A model generated the notes under the pieces. That model saw only the letters and a list, made by a program, of their open reading frames with translations, ran no database searches and had not been told where the DNA came from. A stretch of DNA of 64,000 nucleotides from Agriotes lineatus (Eukaryota; Arthropoda; Insecta; Coleoptera; Elateridae), in NCBI GenBank assembly GCA_940337035.1, contig CALNHX010001055.1, positions 186,001 through 250,000 of the forward strand, given 5' to 3'. The position numbers were made by a program, and so were the translations under genes. Below are positions 39,304-53,736 of this stretch, in pieces; position 1 is the first letter of the stretch, and the number at the start of each line of letters is the position of its first letter.

Positions 39304-41400
39304 CTCATCGCACCGCATCGCACCGCATCGCATCGCCTCGCATCACATCACCTCGCATTGCATCGCATCGACTCGCATCGCATTGCATCGCATCGCACCG
39401 CATCGCACCGCATCGCCTCGCATCGCCTCGCATCGCATCGCATCTCATCGCATCGCATCGCCTCGCATCGCCTCGCATCACATCGCCTCGCATCGCATTG
39501 CATCGCCTCGCATCGCATCTCATCGCATCGCATCGCCTCGCATCGCCTCGCATCGCATCGCATCTCATCGCATCGCATCGCCTCGCATCGCATCGCATCG
39601 CATCGCCTCGCATCGCATCGCATCGCCTCGCATCGCATCTCATCGCATCGCATCGCCTCGCATCGCCTCGCATCACATCACCTCGCATCGCATCTCATCG
39701 CCTCTCATCGCCTCGCATCGCCTCGCATCGCATCGCATCTCATCGCATCGCATCGCCTCGCATCGCCTCGCATCACATCGCCTCGCATCGCATCGCATCG
39801 CACCGCATCGCATCGCATCGAATCGCCTCGCATCGCCTCGCATCGCATCACATCGCCTCGCCTCGCCTCGCCTAGCATCGCATCGCATCGCATCGCATCG
39901 CATCGATCGCATCGCATCGCATCGCATCGCATCGCATCGCATCGCATCGCATCGCCTCGCCTCGCATTGCATCGCCTCGCCTCGCCTCACATCGCCTCGC
40001 ATCGCCTCGCATCGCATCGCATCTCATCGCATCGCATCGCCTCGCATCGCCTCGTATCACATCGCCTCGCATCGCATCGCATCGCCTCGCATCGCATCTC
40101 ATCGCATCGCATCGCCTCGCATCGCCTCGCATCACATCGCATCTTATCGCATCGCATCGTCTCGCATCGCCTCGCATTGCATCGCATCGCCTCGCATCAC
40201 ATCGCATCTCATCGCATCGCATCGCCTCGCATCGCCTCGCATCACATCGCATCTTATCGCATCGCATCGTCTCGCATCGCTTCGCATTGCATCGCATCGC
40301 CTCGCATCACATCGCATCGCCTCGCATGGCATCGCGTCGCATCGCCTCCGCTCGCCTCGCCTCGCATCGCATCGCATCGCATCGCATCGCATCGCAACGC
40401 ATCTCATCGCATCGCATCGCACCGCATCTCATCGCATCGCATCGCCTCGCATCGAATCGCATCACATCACCTCGCATTGCAGCGCATCGCCTCGCATCGC
40501 ATTGCATCGCATCGCACCGCATCGCACCGCATCGCATCGCCTCGCATCACATCACCTCGCATTGCATCGCATCGCCTCGCATCGCATTGCATCGCATCGC
40601 ACCGCATCGCATCGCATCGCATCGCATCGCATCGCATCGCATCGCATCGCATCGCATCGCATCGCATCGCCTCGCATCGCATCTCATCGCATCGCATCGC
40701 CTCGCATCGCCTCGCATCACATCACCTCGCATCGCATCTCATCGCCTCACATCGCCTCGCATCGCCTCGCATCGCATCGCATCTCATCGCATCGCATCGC
40801 CTCGCATCGCCTCGCATCACATCGCCTCGCATCGCATCGCATCGCATCGCACCGCATCGCATCGCATCGAATCGCCTCGCATCGCCTCGCATCGCATCGC
40901 ATCGCCTCGCCTCGCCTCGCCTAGCATCGCATCGCATCGCATCGCATCGCATCGCATCGCATCGCATCGCATCGCATCGCATCGCCTCGCCTCGCATTGC
41001 ATCGCCTCGCCTCGCATCGCATCGCATCGCATCGCATCGCCTCGCATCGCATTGCATCGCATCGCACCGCATCGCACCGCATCACATCGCCTCGCATCAC
41101 ATCACCTCGCATTGCATCGCATCGCCTCGCATCGCATTGCATCGCATCGCATCGCCTCGCATCACATCGCCTCGCATCGCATCGCATCGCCTCGCATCGC
41201 ACCGCATCGCACCGCATCGCCTCGCATCGCCTCGCATCGCCTCGCATCACATCGCCTCGCATCGCATCGCATCGCCTCGCATCGCATCTCATCGCATCGC
41301 ATGGTCTCGCATCGCCTCGCATCACATCACCTCGCACCGCATCGCACCGCATCGCATCGCCTCGCATCACATCACCTCGCATTGCATCGCATCACATCTC
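39304..41400 (+). repeat. Family B block at 39.3-41.4 kb
   Basis: It carries all the B landmarks in order: TAGCA (TAG end 39875), TCGA slip (39903-39906), TCTTA near 40141 and 40251, TCCGC at 40347, TAGCA (TAG end 40924) and ATGGTC near 41301. Unlike the 16-30 kb superunits, it has only one TAGCA after TCCGC. The TCTTA segment is itself duplicated. It leads directly into family C. Confidence 0.8.
39903..39906 (+). other. Inherited 4-bp TCGA unit (phase slip 4)
   Basis: Fourth and last copy of the TCGA slip, again a few units after TAGCA. Unit starts move from 3 mod 5 to 2 mod 5 and stay so until about 53.56 kb. Confidence 0.9.
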
Positions 41401-44400
41401 ATCGCATCGCATCGCATCGCATCGCCTCGCATCACATCGCCTCGCATCGCATCGCATCGCCTCGCATCGCACCGCATCGCCTCGCATCGCCTCGCATCGC
41501 CTCGCATCACATCGCCTCGCATCGCATCGCATCGCCTCGCATCGCATCTCATCGCATCGCATGGTCTCGCATCGCCTCGCATCACATCACCTCGCATCGC
41601 ATCTCATCGCCTCACATCGCCTCGCATCGCCTCGCATCGCATCGCATCACATCGCCTCGCATCGCATCGCATCGCATCGCACCGCATCGCATCGCATCGC
41701 ACCGCATCGCATCGCATCGCATCGCATCGCATCGCACCGCATCGCATCGCATCTCATCGCATCGCATTGCCTCGCATCGCCTCGCATCGCCTCGCATCAC
41801 ATCGCCTCGCATCGCATCGCCTCACATCGCCTCGCATTGCATCGCTTCGCCTCGCATCGCATCGCCTCACATCGCCTCGCATCGCATCGCATCGCATTGC
41901 ATCGCATCGCACCGCATCGCACCGCATCGCATCGCATCGCCTCGCATCGCATTGCATCGCATCGCACCGCATCGCACCGCATCGCATCGCATCGCCTCGC
42001 ATCGCATCGCATCGCATCGCATCGCATTGCATCGCATCGCACCGCATCGCACCGCATCGCATCGCATCGCCTCGCATCGCATCGCATCGCCTCGCATCGC
42101 ATCGCATCGCATCTCATCGCATCGCATCGCATCGCATTGCATCGCATCGCACCGCATCGCACCGCATCGCATCGCCTCGCATCACATCACCTCGCATTGC
42201 ATCGCATCGCCTCGCATCGCACCGCATCGCCTCGCATTGCCTCGCATCGCCTCGCATCACATCGCATCGCATCGCATCGCACCGCCTCGCATCGCATCTC
42301 ATCGCATCGCATCGCCTCGCATCGCCTCGCATCACAACACCTCGCATCGCATCTCATCGCATCGCATCGCCTCGCATCGCCTCGCATCACATCACCTCGC
42401 ATTGCATCGCATCGCCTCGCATCGCATCGCATTGCATCGCATCGCACCGCATCGCACCGCATCGCATCGCATCGCCTCGCATCGCATTGCATCGCATCGC
42501 ACCGCATCGCACCGCATCGCATCGCATCGCCTCGCATCGCATCGCACCGCATCGCACCGCATCGCATCGCATCGCATCTCATCGCATCGCATCGCACCGC
42601 ATCGCACCGCATCGCATCGCATCGCCTCGCATCGCATCGCACCGCATCGCACCGCATCGCATCGCATCGCCTCGCATCGCATTGCATCGCATCGCACCGC
42701 ATCGCACCGCATCGCATCGCATCGCATCGCATTGCATCGCATCGCACCGCATCGCACCGCATCGCATCGCATCGCCTCGCATCGCATTGCATCGCATCGC
42801 ACCGCATCGTACCGCATCGCATCGCCTCGCATCGCATTGCATCGCATCGCACCGCATCGCACCGCATCGCCTCGCATCGCATCGCATCTCATCGCATCGC
42901 ATCGCCTCGCATCGCCTCGCATCACATCACCTCGCATCGCATCTCATCGCCTCACATCGCCTCGCATCGCCTCGCATCGCCTCGCATCACATCGTCTCGC
43001 ATCGCATCGCCTCGCATCGCATCGCATCTCATCGCATCGCATCGCACCGCATCGCATCGCATCGCCTCGCATCGCATCGCACCGCATCGCATCGCATTGC
43101 ATCGCATCGCATCGCATTGCATTGCATCGCACCGCATCGCACCGCATCGCATCGCATCGCATCTCATCGCATTGCATCGCATCGCATCGCATCGCGTCGC
43201 ATCGCATCGCATCGCACCGCATCGCATTGCATTGCATCGCATCGCATCGCATTGCATTGCATCGCACCGCATCGCACCGCATCGCATCTCATCGCATTGC
43301 ATCGCATCGCATCGCACCGCATCGCATCGCATTGCATCGCATCGCATCGCATTGCATTGCATCGCACCGCATCGCACCGCATCTCATCGCATTGCATCGC
43401 ATCGCATCGCATCGCATCGCATCGCATCGCCTCGCATTGCACCGCATCGCATCGCATCGCATCGCCTCACATCGCCTCGCATCGCCTCGCATCGCATCGC
43501 ATTGCATCGCATCTCATCGCATCGCATCGCCTCGCATCGCCTCGCATCACATCACCTCGCATTGCATCGCATCGCCTCGCATCGCATTGCATCGCATCGC
43601 ACCGCATCGCACCGCATCGCTTCGCATCGCCTCGCCTCGCATCGCATCTCATCGCATCGCATCGCCTCGCATCGCCTCGAATCACATCACCTCGCATTGC
43701 ATCGCATCGCCTCGCATCGCATTGCATCGCATCGCACCGCATCGCACCGCATCGCCTCGCATCGCATCGCATCTCATCGCATCGCATCGCCTCGCATCGC
43801 CTCGCATCGCCTCGCATCACATCGTCTCGCATCGCATCGCATCGCATCGCACCGCATCGCATCGCATCGAATCGCCTCACATCGCCTCGCACCGCATCGC
43901 CTCGCATCGCCTCGCCTCGCATCGCATCTCATCGCACCGCATCGCCTCGCATCGCCTCGCCTCGCATCGCATCTCATCGCATCGCATCGTCTCGCATCGC
44001 CTCGAATCACATCACCTCGCATTGCATCGCATCGCCTCGCATCGCATTGCATCGCATCGCACCGCATCGCACCGCATCGCCTCGCATCGCCTCGCCTCGC
44101 ATCGCATCTCATCGCATCGCATCGCCTCGCATCGCCTCGAATCACATCACCTCGCATTGCATCGCATCGCCTCGCATCGCATTGCATCGCATCGCACCGC
44201 ATCGCACCGCATCGCCTCGCATCGCATCGCATCTCATCGCATCGCATCGCCTCGCATCGCCTCGCATCACATCACCTCGCATCGCATCTCATCGCCTCGC
44301 ATCGCCTCGCATCGCCTCGCATCGCCTCGCATCACATCGTTTCGCATCGCATCGCATCGCATCGCACCGCATCGCATCGCCTCGCATCGCATTGCATCGC

Positions 44401-47400
44401 ATCGCACCGCATCGCACCGCATCGCCTCGCATCGCATCGCATCTCATCGCATCGCATCGCCTCGCATCGCCTCGCATCACATCACCTCGCATCGCATCTC
44501 ATCGCCTCACATCGCCTCGCATCGCCTCGCATCACATCACCTCGCATCGCATCTCATCGCCTCACATCGCCTCGCATCGCCTCGCATCGCCTTGCATCAC
44601 ATCGTCTCGCATCGCATCGCCTCGCATCGCATCGCATCTCATCGCATCGCATCGCACCGCATCGCATCGCATCGCCTCGCATCGCATCGCACCGCATCGC
44701 ATCGCATTGCATCGCATCGCATTGCATCGCATCGCATCGCATTGCATTGCATCGCACCGCATCGCACCGCATCGCATCTCATCGCATTGCATCGCATCGC
44801 ATCGCACCGCATCGCATCGCATTGCATCGCATCGCATCGCATTGCATTGCATCGCACCGCATCGCACCGCATCTCATCGCATTGCATCGCATCGCATCGC
44901 ATCGCATCGCATCGCATCGCCTCGCATTGCACGGCATCGCATCGCATCGCATCGCCTCACATCGCCTCGCATCGCCTCGCATCGCATCGCATTGCATCGC
45001 ATCTCATCGCATCGCATCGCCTCGCATCGCCTCGCATCACATCACCTCGCATTGCATCGCATCGCCTCGCATCGCATTGCATCGCATCGCACCGCATCGC
45101 ACCGCATCGCTTCGCATCGCCTCGCCTCGCATCGCATCTCATCGCATCGCATCGCCTCGCATCGCCTCGAATCACTTCACCTCGCATTGCATCGCATCGC
45201 CTCGCATCGCATTGCATCGCATCGCACCGCATCGCACCGCATCGCCTCGCATCGCATCGCATCTCATCGCATCGCATCGCCTCGCATCGCCTCGCATCGC
45301 CTCGCATCACATCGTCTCGCATCGCATCGCATCGCATCGCACCGCATCGCATCGCATCGAATCGCCTCACATCGCCTCGCACCGCATCGCCTCGCATCGC
45401 CTCGCCTCGCATCGCATCTCATCGCACCGCATCGCCTCGCATCGCCTCGCCTCGCATCGCATCTCATCGCATCGCATCGTCTCGCATCGCCTCGAATCAC
45501 ATCACCTCGCATTGCATCGCATCGCCTCGCATCGCATTGCATCGCATCGCCTCGCATCGCATCGCACCGCATCGCACCGCATCGCCTCGCATCGCCTCGC
45601 CTCGCATCGCATCTCATCGCATCGCATCGCCTCGCATCGCCTCGAATCACATCACCTCGCATTGCATCGCATCGCCTCGCATCGCATTGCATCGCATCGC
45701 ACCGCATCGCACCGCATCGCCTCGCATCGCATCGCATCTCATCGCATCGCATCGCCTCGCATCGCCTCGCATCACATCACCTCGCATCGCATCTCATCGC
45801 CTCGCATCGCCTCGCATCGCCTCGCATCGCCTCGCATCACATCGTTTCGCATCGCATCGCATCGCATCGCACCGCATCGCATCGCCTCGCATCGCATTGC
45901 ATCGCATCGCACCGCATCGCACCGCATCGCCTCGCATCGCATCGCATCTCATCGCATCGCATCGCCTTGCATCGCCTCGCATCACATCACCTCGCATCGC
46001 ATCTCATCGCCTCACATCGCCTCGCATCGCCTCGCATCGCCTCGCATCGCATCTCATCGCACCGCATCGCCTCGCATCGCCTCGCCTCGCATCGCATCTC
46101 ATCGCATCGCATCGCTTCGCATCGCCTCGAATCACATCACCTCGCATTGCATCGCATCGCCTCGCATCGCATTGCATCGCATCGCCTCGCATCGCATTGC
46201 ATCGCATCGCACCGCATCGCACCGCATCGCCTCGCATCGCCTCGCCTCGCATCGCATCTCATCGCATCGCATCGCCTCGCATCGCCTCGAATCACATCAC
46301 CTCGCATTGCATCGCATCGCCTCGCATCGCATTGCATCGCATCGCACCGCATCGCGCCGCATCGCCTCGCATCGCATCGCATCTCATCGCATCGCATCGC
46401 CTCGCATCGCCTCGCATCACATCACCTCGCATCGCATCTCATCGCCTCACATCGCCTCGCATCGCCTCGCATCGCATCGCATCACATCGTCTCGCATCGC
46501 ATCGCATCGCATCGCACCGCATCGCATCGCCTCGCATCGCATTGCATCGCATCGCACCGCATCGCACCGCATCGCCTCGCATCGCATCGCATCTCATCGC
46601 ATCGCATCGCCTCGCATCGCCTCGCATCACATCACCTCGCATCGCATCTCATCGCATCACATCGTCTGGCATCGCATCGCCTCGCATCGCATCGCATCTC
46701 ATCGCATCGCATCGCACCGCATCGCATCGCATCCCCTCGCATCGCATCGCATTGCATCGCATTGCATCGCATCGCATCGCATCGCACCGCATCGCATCGC
46801 ATCCCCTCGCATCGCATCGCATTGCATCGCATTGCATCGCATCGCATCGCATCGCCTCGCATCGCCTCGCATCGCCTCGCATCACATCGTCTCGCATCGC
46901 ATCGCCTCGCCTCGCATCGCATCTCATCGCATCGCATCGCCTCGCATCGCCTCGAATCACATCACCTCGCATTGCATCGCATCGCCTCGCATCGCATTGC
47001 ATCGCATCGCACCGCATCGCACCGCATCGCCTCGCATCGCATCGCATCTCATCGCATCGCATCGCCTCGCATCGCCTCGCATCACATCACCTCGCATCGC
47101 ATCTCATCGCCTCACATCGCCTCGCATCGCCTCGCATCGCCTCGCATCACATCGTCTCGCATCGCATCGCATCGCATCGCACCGCATCGCATCGCCTCGC
47201 ATCACATCACCTCGCATCGCATCTCATCGCCTCACATCGCCTCGCATCGCCTCGCATCGCCTCGCATCACATCGTCTCGAATCGCATCGCCTCGCATCGC
47301 ATCGCATCTCATCGCATCGCATCGCACCGCATTGCATCGCATCGCCTCGCATCGCATCGCATTGCATCGCATTGCATCGCATTTCATCGCATCGCATCGC

Positions 47401-48000
47401 ACCGCATCGCATCGCATCGCCTCGCATCGCATCGCATTGCATCGCATTGCATCGCATCGCACCGCATCGCACCGCATCGCATCGCATCGCCTCGCATCGC
47501 ATTGCATCGCATCGCACCGCATCGCACCGCATCGCATCGCATCGCCTCGCATCGCATCGCACCGCATCGCACCGCATCGCATCGCATCGCCTCGCATCGC
47601 ATTGCATCGCATTGCACCGCATCGCACCGCATCGCATCGCCTCGCATCGCATTGCATCGCATCGCACCGCATCGCACCGCATCGCATCGCATCGCCTCGC
47701 ATCGCATCGCATTGCATCGCATCGCACCGCATCGCACCGCATCGCATCGCCTCGCATCGCATTGCATCGCATCGCACCGCATCGCACCGCATCGCATCGC
47801 ATCGCCTCGCATCGCATCGCATCGCATCGCCTCGCATCGCCTCGCATCACATCACCTCGCATCGCATCTCATCGCCTCACATCGCTTCGCATCGCATCGC
47901 ATCGCATCGCATCTCATCGCATCGCATCGCCTCGCATCGCCTCGCATCACATCGCCTCGCATCGCATCGCATCGCATCGCCTCGCATCGCCTCGCATCAC
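41401..48000 (+). repeat. Family C block, copy 2, with internal 1.5-1.6 kb tandem duplication
   Basis: It begins with the ATGGTC pair, then CCGCA/TTGCA-dense sequence matching 33.6-36.1 kb. An internal duplication repeats about 42.94-44.5 kb at 44.55-46.0 kb (offset 1610, then about 1490-1505). The 95/125-bp HOR lies at 43162-43381. Diagnostic variants such as the TTGCA pair at 43227/43232 and TCACT-TCACC near 45173 are absent from the 34-35 kb copy but present at about 55.74 and 57.68 kb. Unit register is perfect throughout, with no 1-bp indel. Confidence 0.8.
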
Positions 48001-51000
48001 ATCGCCTCGCATCACATCACCTCGCATCGCATCTCATCGCCTCACATCGCTTCGCATCGCCTCGCATCGCTTTGCATCTCATCGCATCGCATCGCCTCGC
48101 ATCGCCTCGCATCACATCGCCTCGCATCGCATCGCATCGCATCGCACCGCATCGCATCGCATCGAATCGCCTCACATCGCCTCGCATCGCCTCGCATCGC
48201 ACCGCATCGCACCGCATCGCATCGCATCGCCTCGCATCGCATCGCACCACATCGCCTCGCATCGCACCGCATCGCATCGCCTCGCATCTCATCGCATTAC
48301 CTCGCATCACATCGCATCGCATCGCATCGCATTGCATCGAATCGCATCGCATCGCCTCGCATTGCACCGCATCGCATCGCCTCGCATCACATCACCACGC
48401 ATTGTATCGCATCGCCTCGCATCGCATTGCATCGCATCGCCTCGCATCGCACCGCATCGCACCGCATCGCATCGCCTCGCATCACATCACCACGCATTGC
48501 ATCGCATCGCCTCGCATCGCATTGCATCGCATCGCCTCGCATCGCCGCGCCTCACCTTGCCTCGCCTCGCCTCGCCTCGCATCGCCTCGCATCACATCGC
48601 CTCGCATCGCCTCGCATCGCCTCGCATCACATCACCTCGCATCGCATCTCATCGCCTCACATCGCCTCGCATCGCCTCGCATCGCATCGCATCTCATCGC
48701 ATCGCATCGCCTCGCATCGCCTCGCATCACATCGCCTCGCATCGCATAGCATCGCATCGCACCGCATCGCATCGCATCGAATCGCCTCGAATCGCCTCGC
48801 ATCGAATCGCATCGCCTCGCCTCGCCTCGCCTAGCATCGCATCGCATCGCATCGCATCGCATCGCATCGCATCGCATCGCATCGCATCGCATCGCATCGC
48901 CTCGCCTCGCATTGCATCGCCTCGCCTCGCATCGCATCGCATCGCATCGCATCGCATCGCATCCCATAGCATCGCATCGCATCGCATCGCATCGCATCGC
49001 ATCGCATTACCTCGCATCACATCGCATCGCATCGCATCGCCTCGCATCGCATTGCATCGCATCGCACCGCATCGCACCGCATCGCATCGCATCGCCTCGC
49101 ATCGCATCGCATCACATCGCCTCGCATCGCACCGCATCGCATCGCCTCGCATCTCATCGCATTACCTCGCATCACATCGTATCGCATCGCATCGCATTGC
49201 ATCGCATCTCATCGCCTCACATCGCTTCGCATCGCATCTCATCGCATCGCATCTCATCGCATCGCATCGCCTCGCATCGCCTCGCATCACATCGCCTCGC
49301 ATCGCATCGCATCGCATCGCACCGCATCGCATCGCATCGAATCGCCTCACATCGCCTCGCATCGCCTCGCATCGCATCGCCTCGCATCGCCTCGCATCAC
49401 ATCGCCTCGCATCGCACCGCATCGCACCGCATCGCATCGCCTCGCATCACATCACCACGCATTGCATCGCATCGCCTCGCATCGCATTGCATCGCATCGC
49501 CTCGCATCGCCGCGCCTCACCTTGCCTCGCCTCGCCTCGCCTCGCATCGCCTCGCATCACATCGCCTCGCATCGCCTCGCATCGCCTCGCATCACATCAC
49601 CTCGCATCGCATCTCATCGCCTCACATCGCCTCGCATCGCCTCGCATCGCATCGCATCTCATCGCATCGCATCGCCTCGCATCGCCTCGCATCACATCGC
49701 CTCGCATCGCATAGCATCGCATCGCACCGCATCGCATCGCATCGAATCGCCTCGCATCGCCTCGCATCGCATCGCATCGCCTCGCCTCGCCTCGCCTAGC
49801 ATCGCATCGCATCGCATCGCATCGCATCGCATCGCATCGCATCGCATCGCATCGCATCGCATCGCCTCGCCTCGCATTGCATCGCCTCGCCTCGCATCGC
49901 ATCGCATCGCATCGCATCGCATCGCATCCCATAGCATCGCATCGCATCGCATCGCATCGCATTACCTCGCATCACATCGCATCGCATCGCATCGCATCGC
50001 ATCGCCTCGCATCGCCTCGCATTACATCACCTCGCTTTGCATCGCATCGCCTCGCATCGCATTGCATCGCATCGCACCGCATCGCACCATATCGCATCGC
50101 ATCGCCTCGCATCTCATCGCATTACCTCGCATCACATCGTATCGCATCGCATCGCATTGCATCGCATCTCATCGCCTCACATCGCTTCGCATCGCATCGC
50201 ATCGCATCGCATCTCATCGCATCGCATCGCCTCGCATCGCCTCGCATCACATCGCCTCGCATCGCATCGCATCGCATCGCACCGCATCGCATCGCATCGA
50301 ATCGCCTCACATCGCCTCGCATCGCCTCGCATCGCATCGCCTCGCATCGCCTCGCATCACATCGCCTCGCATCGCATCGCATCGCATCGCACCGCATCGC
50401 ATCGCATCGAATCGCCTCACATCGCCTCGCATCACATCACCTCGCATCGCATCTCATCGCCTCACATCGCTTCGCATCGCCTCGCATCGCTTTGCATCTC
50501 ATTGCATCGCATCGCCTCGCATCGCCTCGCATCACATCGCCTCGCATCGCATCGCATCGCATCGCACCGCATCGCATCGCATCGAATCGCCTCACATCGC
50601 CTCGCATCACATCACCTCGCATCGCATCTCATCGCCTCACATCGCTTCGCATCGCCTCGCATCGCTTTGCATCTCATCGCATCGCATCGCCTCGCATCGC
50701 CTCGCATCACATCGCCTCGCATCGCATCGCATCGCATCGCACCGCATCGCATCGCATCGAATCGCCTCACATCGCCTCGCATCGCCTCGCATCGCACCGC
50801 ATCGCACCGCATCGCATCGCATCGCCTCGCATCGCATCGCACCACATCGCCTCGCATCGCACCGCATCGCATCGCCTCGCATCTCATCGCATTACCTCGC
50901 ATCACATCGCATCGCATCGCATCGCATTGCATCGAATCGCATCGCATCGCCTCGCATTGCACCGCATCGCATCGCCTCGCATCACATCACCACGCATTGC

Positions 51001-53400
51001 ATCGCATCGCCTCGCATCGCATTGCATCGCATCGCCTCGCATCGCACCGCATCGCACCGCATCGCATCGCCTCGCATCACATCACCACGCATTGCATCGC
51101 ATCGCCTCGCATCGCATTGCATTGCATCGCCTCGCATCGCCGCGCCTCACCTTGCCTCGCCTCGCCTCGCCTCGCATCGCCTCGCATCACATCGCCTCGC
51201 ATCGCCTCGCATCGCCTCGCATCACATCACCTCGCATCGCATCTCATCGCCTCACATCGCCTCGCATCGCCTCGCATCGCATCGCATCTCATCGCATCGC
51301 ATCGCCTCGCATCGCCTCGCATCACATCGCCTCGCATCGCATAGCATCGCATCGCACCGCATCGCATCGCATCGAATCGCCTCGCATCGCCTCGTATCGC
51401 ATTGCATCGCCTCGCCTCGCCTCGCCTAGCATCGCATCGCATCGCATCGCATCGCATCGCATCGCATCGCATCGCATCGCATCGCATCGCATCGCCTCGC
51501 CTCGCATTGCATCGCCTCGCCTCGCATCGCATCGCATCGCATCGCATCGCATCGCATCCCATAGCATCGCATCGCATCGCATCGCATCGCATCGCATCGC
51601 ATTACCTCGCATCACATCGCATCGCATCGCATCGCATCGCATCGCCTCGCATCGCCTCGCATCACATCACCTCGCTTTGCATCGCATCGCCTCGCATCGC
51701 ATTGCATCGCATCGCACCGCATCGCACCGCATCGCATCGCATCGCCTCGCATCGCATCGCATCACATCGCCTCGCATCGCACCGCATCGCATCGCCTCGC
51801 ATCTCATCGCATTACCTCGCATCACATCGTATCGCATCGCATCGCATTGCATCGAATCGCATCGCCTCGCATCGCCTCGCATCACATCACCTCGCTTTGC
51901 ATCGCATCGCCTCGCATCGCATTGCATCGCATCGCACCGCATCGCACCGCATCGCATCGCATCGCCTCGCATCGCATCGCATCACATCGCCTCGCATCGC
52001 ACCGCATCGCATCGCCTCGCATCTCATTGCATTACCTCGCATCACATCGCATCGCATCGCATCGCATTGCATCGAATCGCATCGCATCGCCTCGCCTCGC
52101 CTCGCCTAGCATCGCATCGCATCGCATCGCATCGCATCGCATCGCATCGCATCGCATCGCATCGCATCGCATCGCCTCGCCTCGCATTGCATCGCCTCGC
52201 CTCGCATCGCATCGCATCGCATCGCATCGCATCGCATCCCATAGCATCGCATCGCATCGCATCGCATCGCATCGCATCGCATTACCTCGCATCACATCGC
52301 ATCGCATCGCATCGCATCGCATCGCCTCGCATCGCCTCGCATCACATCACCTCGCTTTGCATCGCATCGCCTCGCATCGCATTGCATCGCATCGCACCGC
52401 ATCGCACCGCATCGCATCGCATCGCCTCGCATCGCATCGCATCACATCGCCTCGCATCGCACCGCATCGCATCGCCTCGCATCTCATCGCATTACCTCGC
52501 ATCACATCGTATCGCATCGCATCGCATTGCATCGAATCGCATCGCCTCGCATCGCCTCGCATCACATCACCTCGCTTTGCATCGCATCGCCTCGCATCGC
52601 ATCGCATCACATCGCCTCGCATCGCACCGCATCGCATCGCCTCGCATCTCATTGCATTACCTCGCATCACATCGCATCGCATCGCATCGCATTGCATCGA
52701 ATCGCATCGCATCGCATCGCATCGCCTCGCATCGCCTTGCATCACATCGCCTCGCATCGCATCGCATCGCATCGCACCGCATCGCATCGCATCGCCTCAC
52801 ATCGCCTCGCATCGCCTCGCATCGCATCGCATCTCATCGCATCGCATCGCATCGCATCGCCTCGCATCTCATCGCATTACCTCGCATCACATCGCATCGC
52901 ATCGCATCGCATTGCATCGAATCGCATCGCATCGCATCGCATCGCCTCACATCGCCTCGCATCGCCTCGCCTCGCATCGCCTTGCATCACATCGCCTCGC
53001 ATCGCATCGCCTCGCATCTCATCGCATTACCTCGCATCACATCGCATCGCATCGCATCGCATTGCATCGAATCGCATCGCATCGCATCGCATCGCCTCGC
53101 ATCGCCTTGCATCACATCGCCACGCATCGCATCGCATCGCATCGCATTGCATCGGATCGCATCGCATCGCATCGCATCGTTTCGCATCGCCTTGCATCAC
53201 ATCGCCTCGCTTTGCATCGCATCGCCTCGCATCGCATTGCATCGCATCGCACCGCATCGCACCGCATCGCCTCGCATCGCCTCGCATCGCCTCGCATCAC
53301 ATCGCCTCGCATCGCATCGCATCGCCTCGCATCGCATCTCATCGCATCGCATCGCCTCGCATCGCCTCGCATCACATCACCTCGCATCGCATCTCATCGC
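48001..53400 (+). repeat. Family D block, copy 1
   Basis: Marked by TTACC (about 48297, 49016, 49162, 49967, 50122, 50892, 51602, 51812, 52032, 52282, 52492, 52657, 52877, 53027), by TCGCT-TTGCA steps (for example about 48070, 50490, 51671, 53208), by TAGCA in a TCGCA context (TAG ends 48749, 49714, 51344) and by the B-type TAGCA (TAG ends 48834, 49799, 51429, 52109). The CCGCGCCTCACCTTGCC motif of family A returns near 48545, 49509 and 51139. The internal repeat period is about 965 bp (48.6 to 49.6 kb) and then 1630 bp (49.6 to 51.2 kb). Confidence 0.8.
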
Positions 53401-53736
53401 CTCACATCGCCTCGCATCGCCTCACATCGCATCGCATCTCATCGCATCGCATCGCCTCGCATCGCCTCGCATCACATCACCTCGCATCGCATCTCATCGC
53501 CTCACATCGCCTCGCATCGCCTCGCATCGCATCGCATCTCATCGCATCGCATCGCCTCGCATCGCTCGCATCACATCGCCTCGCATCGCATCGCATCGCA
53601 TCGCACCGCATCGCATCGCATCGAATCGCCTCACATCGCCTCGCATCGCCTCGCATCGCATCGCATCTCATCGCAATCGCATCGCCTCGCATCACATCAC
53701 CTCGCACCGCATCGCACCGCATCGCATCGCCTCGCA

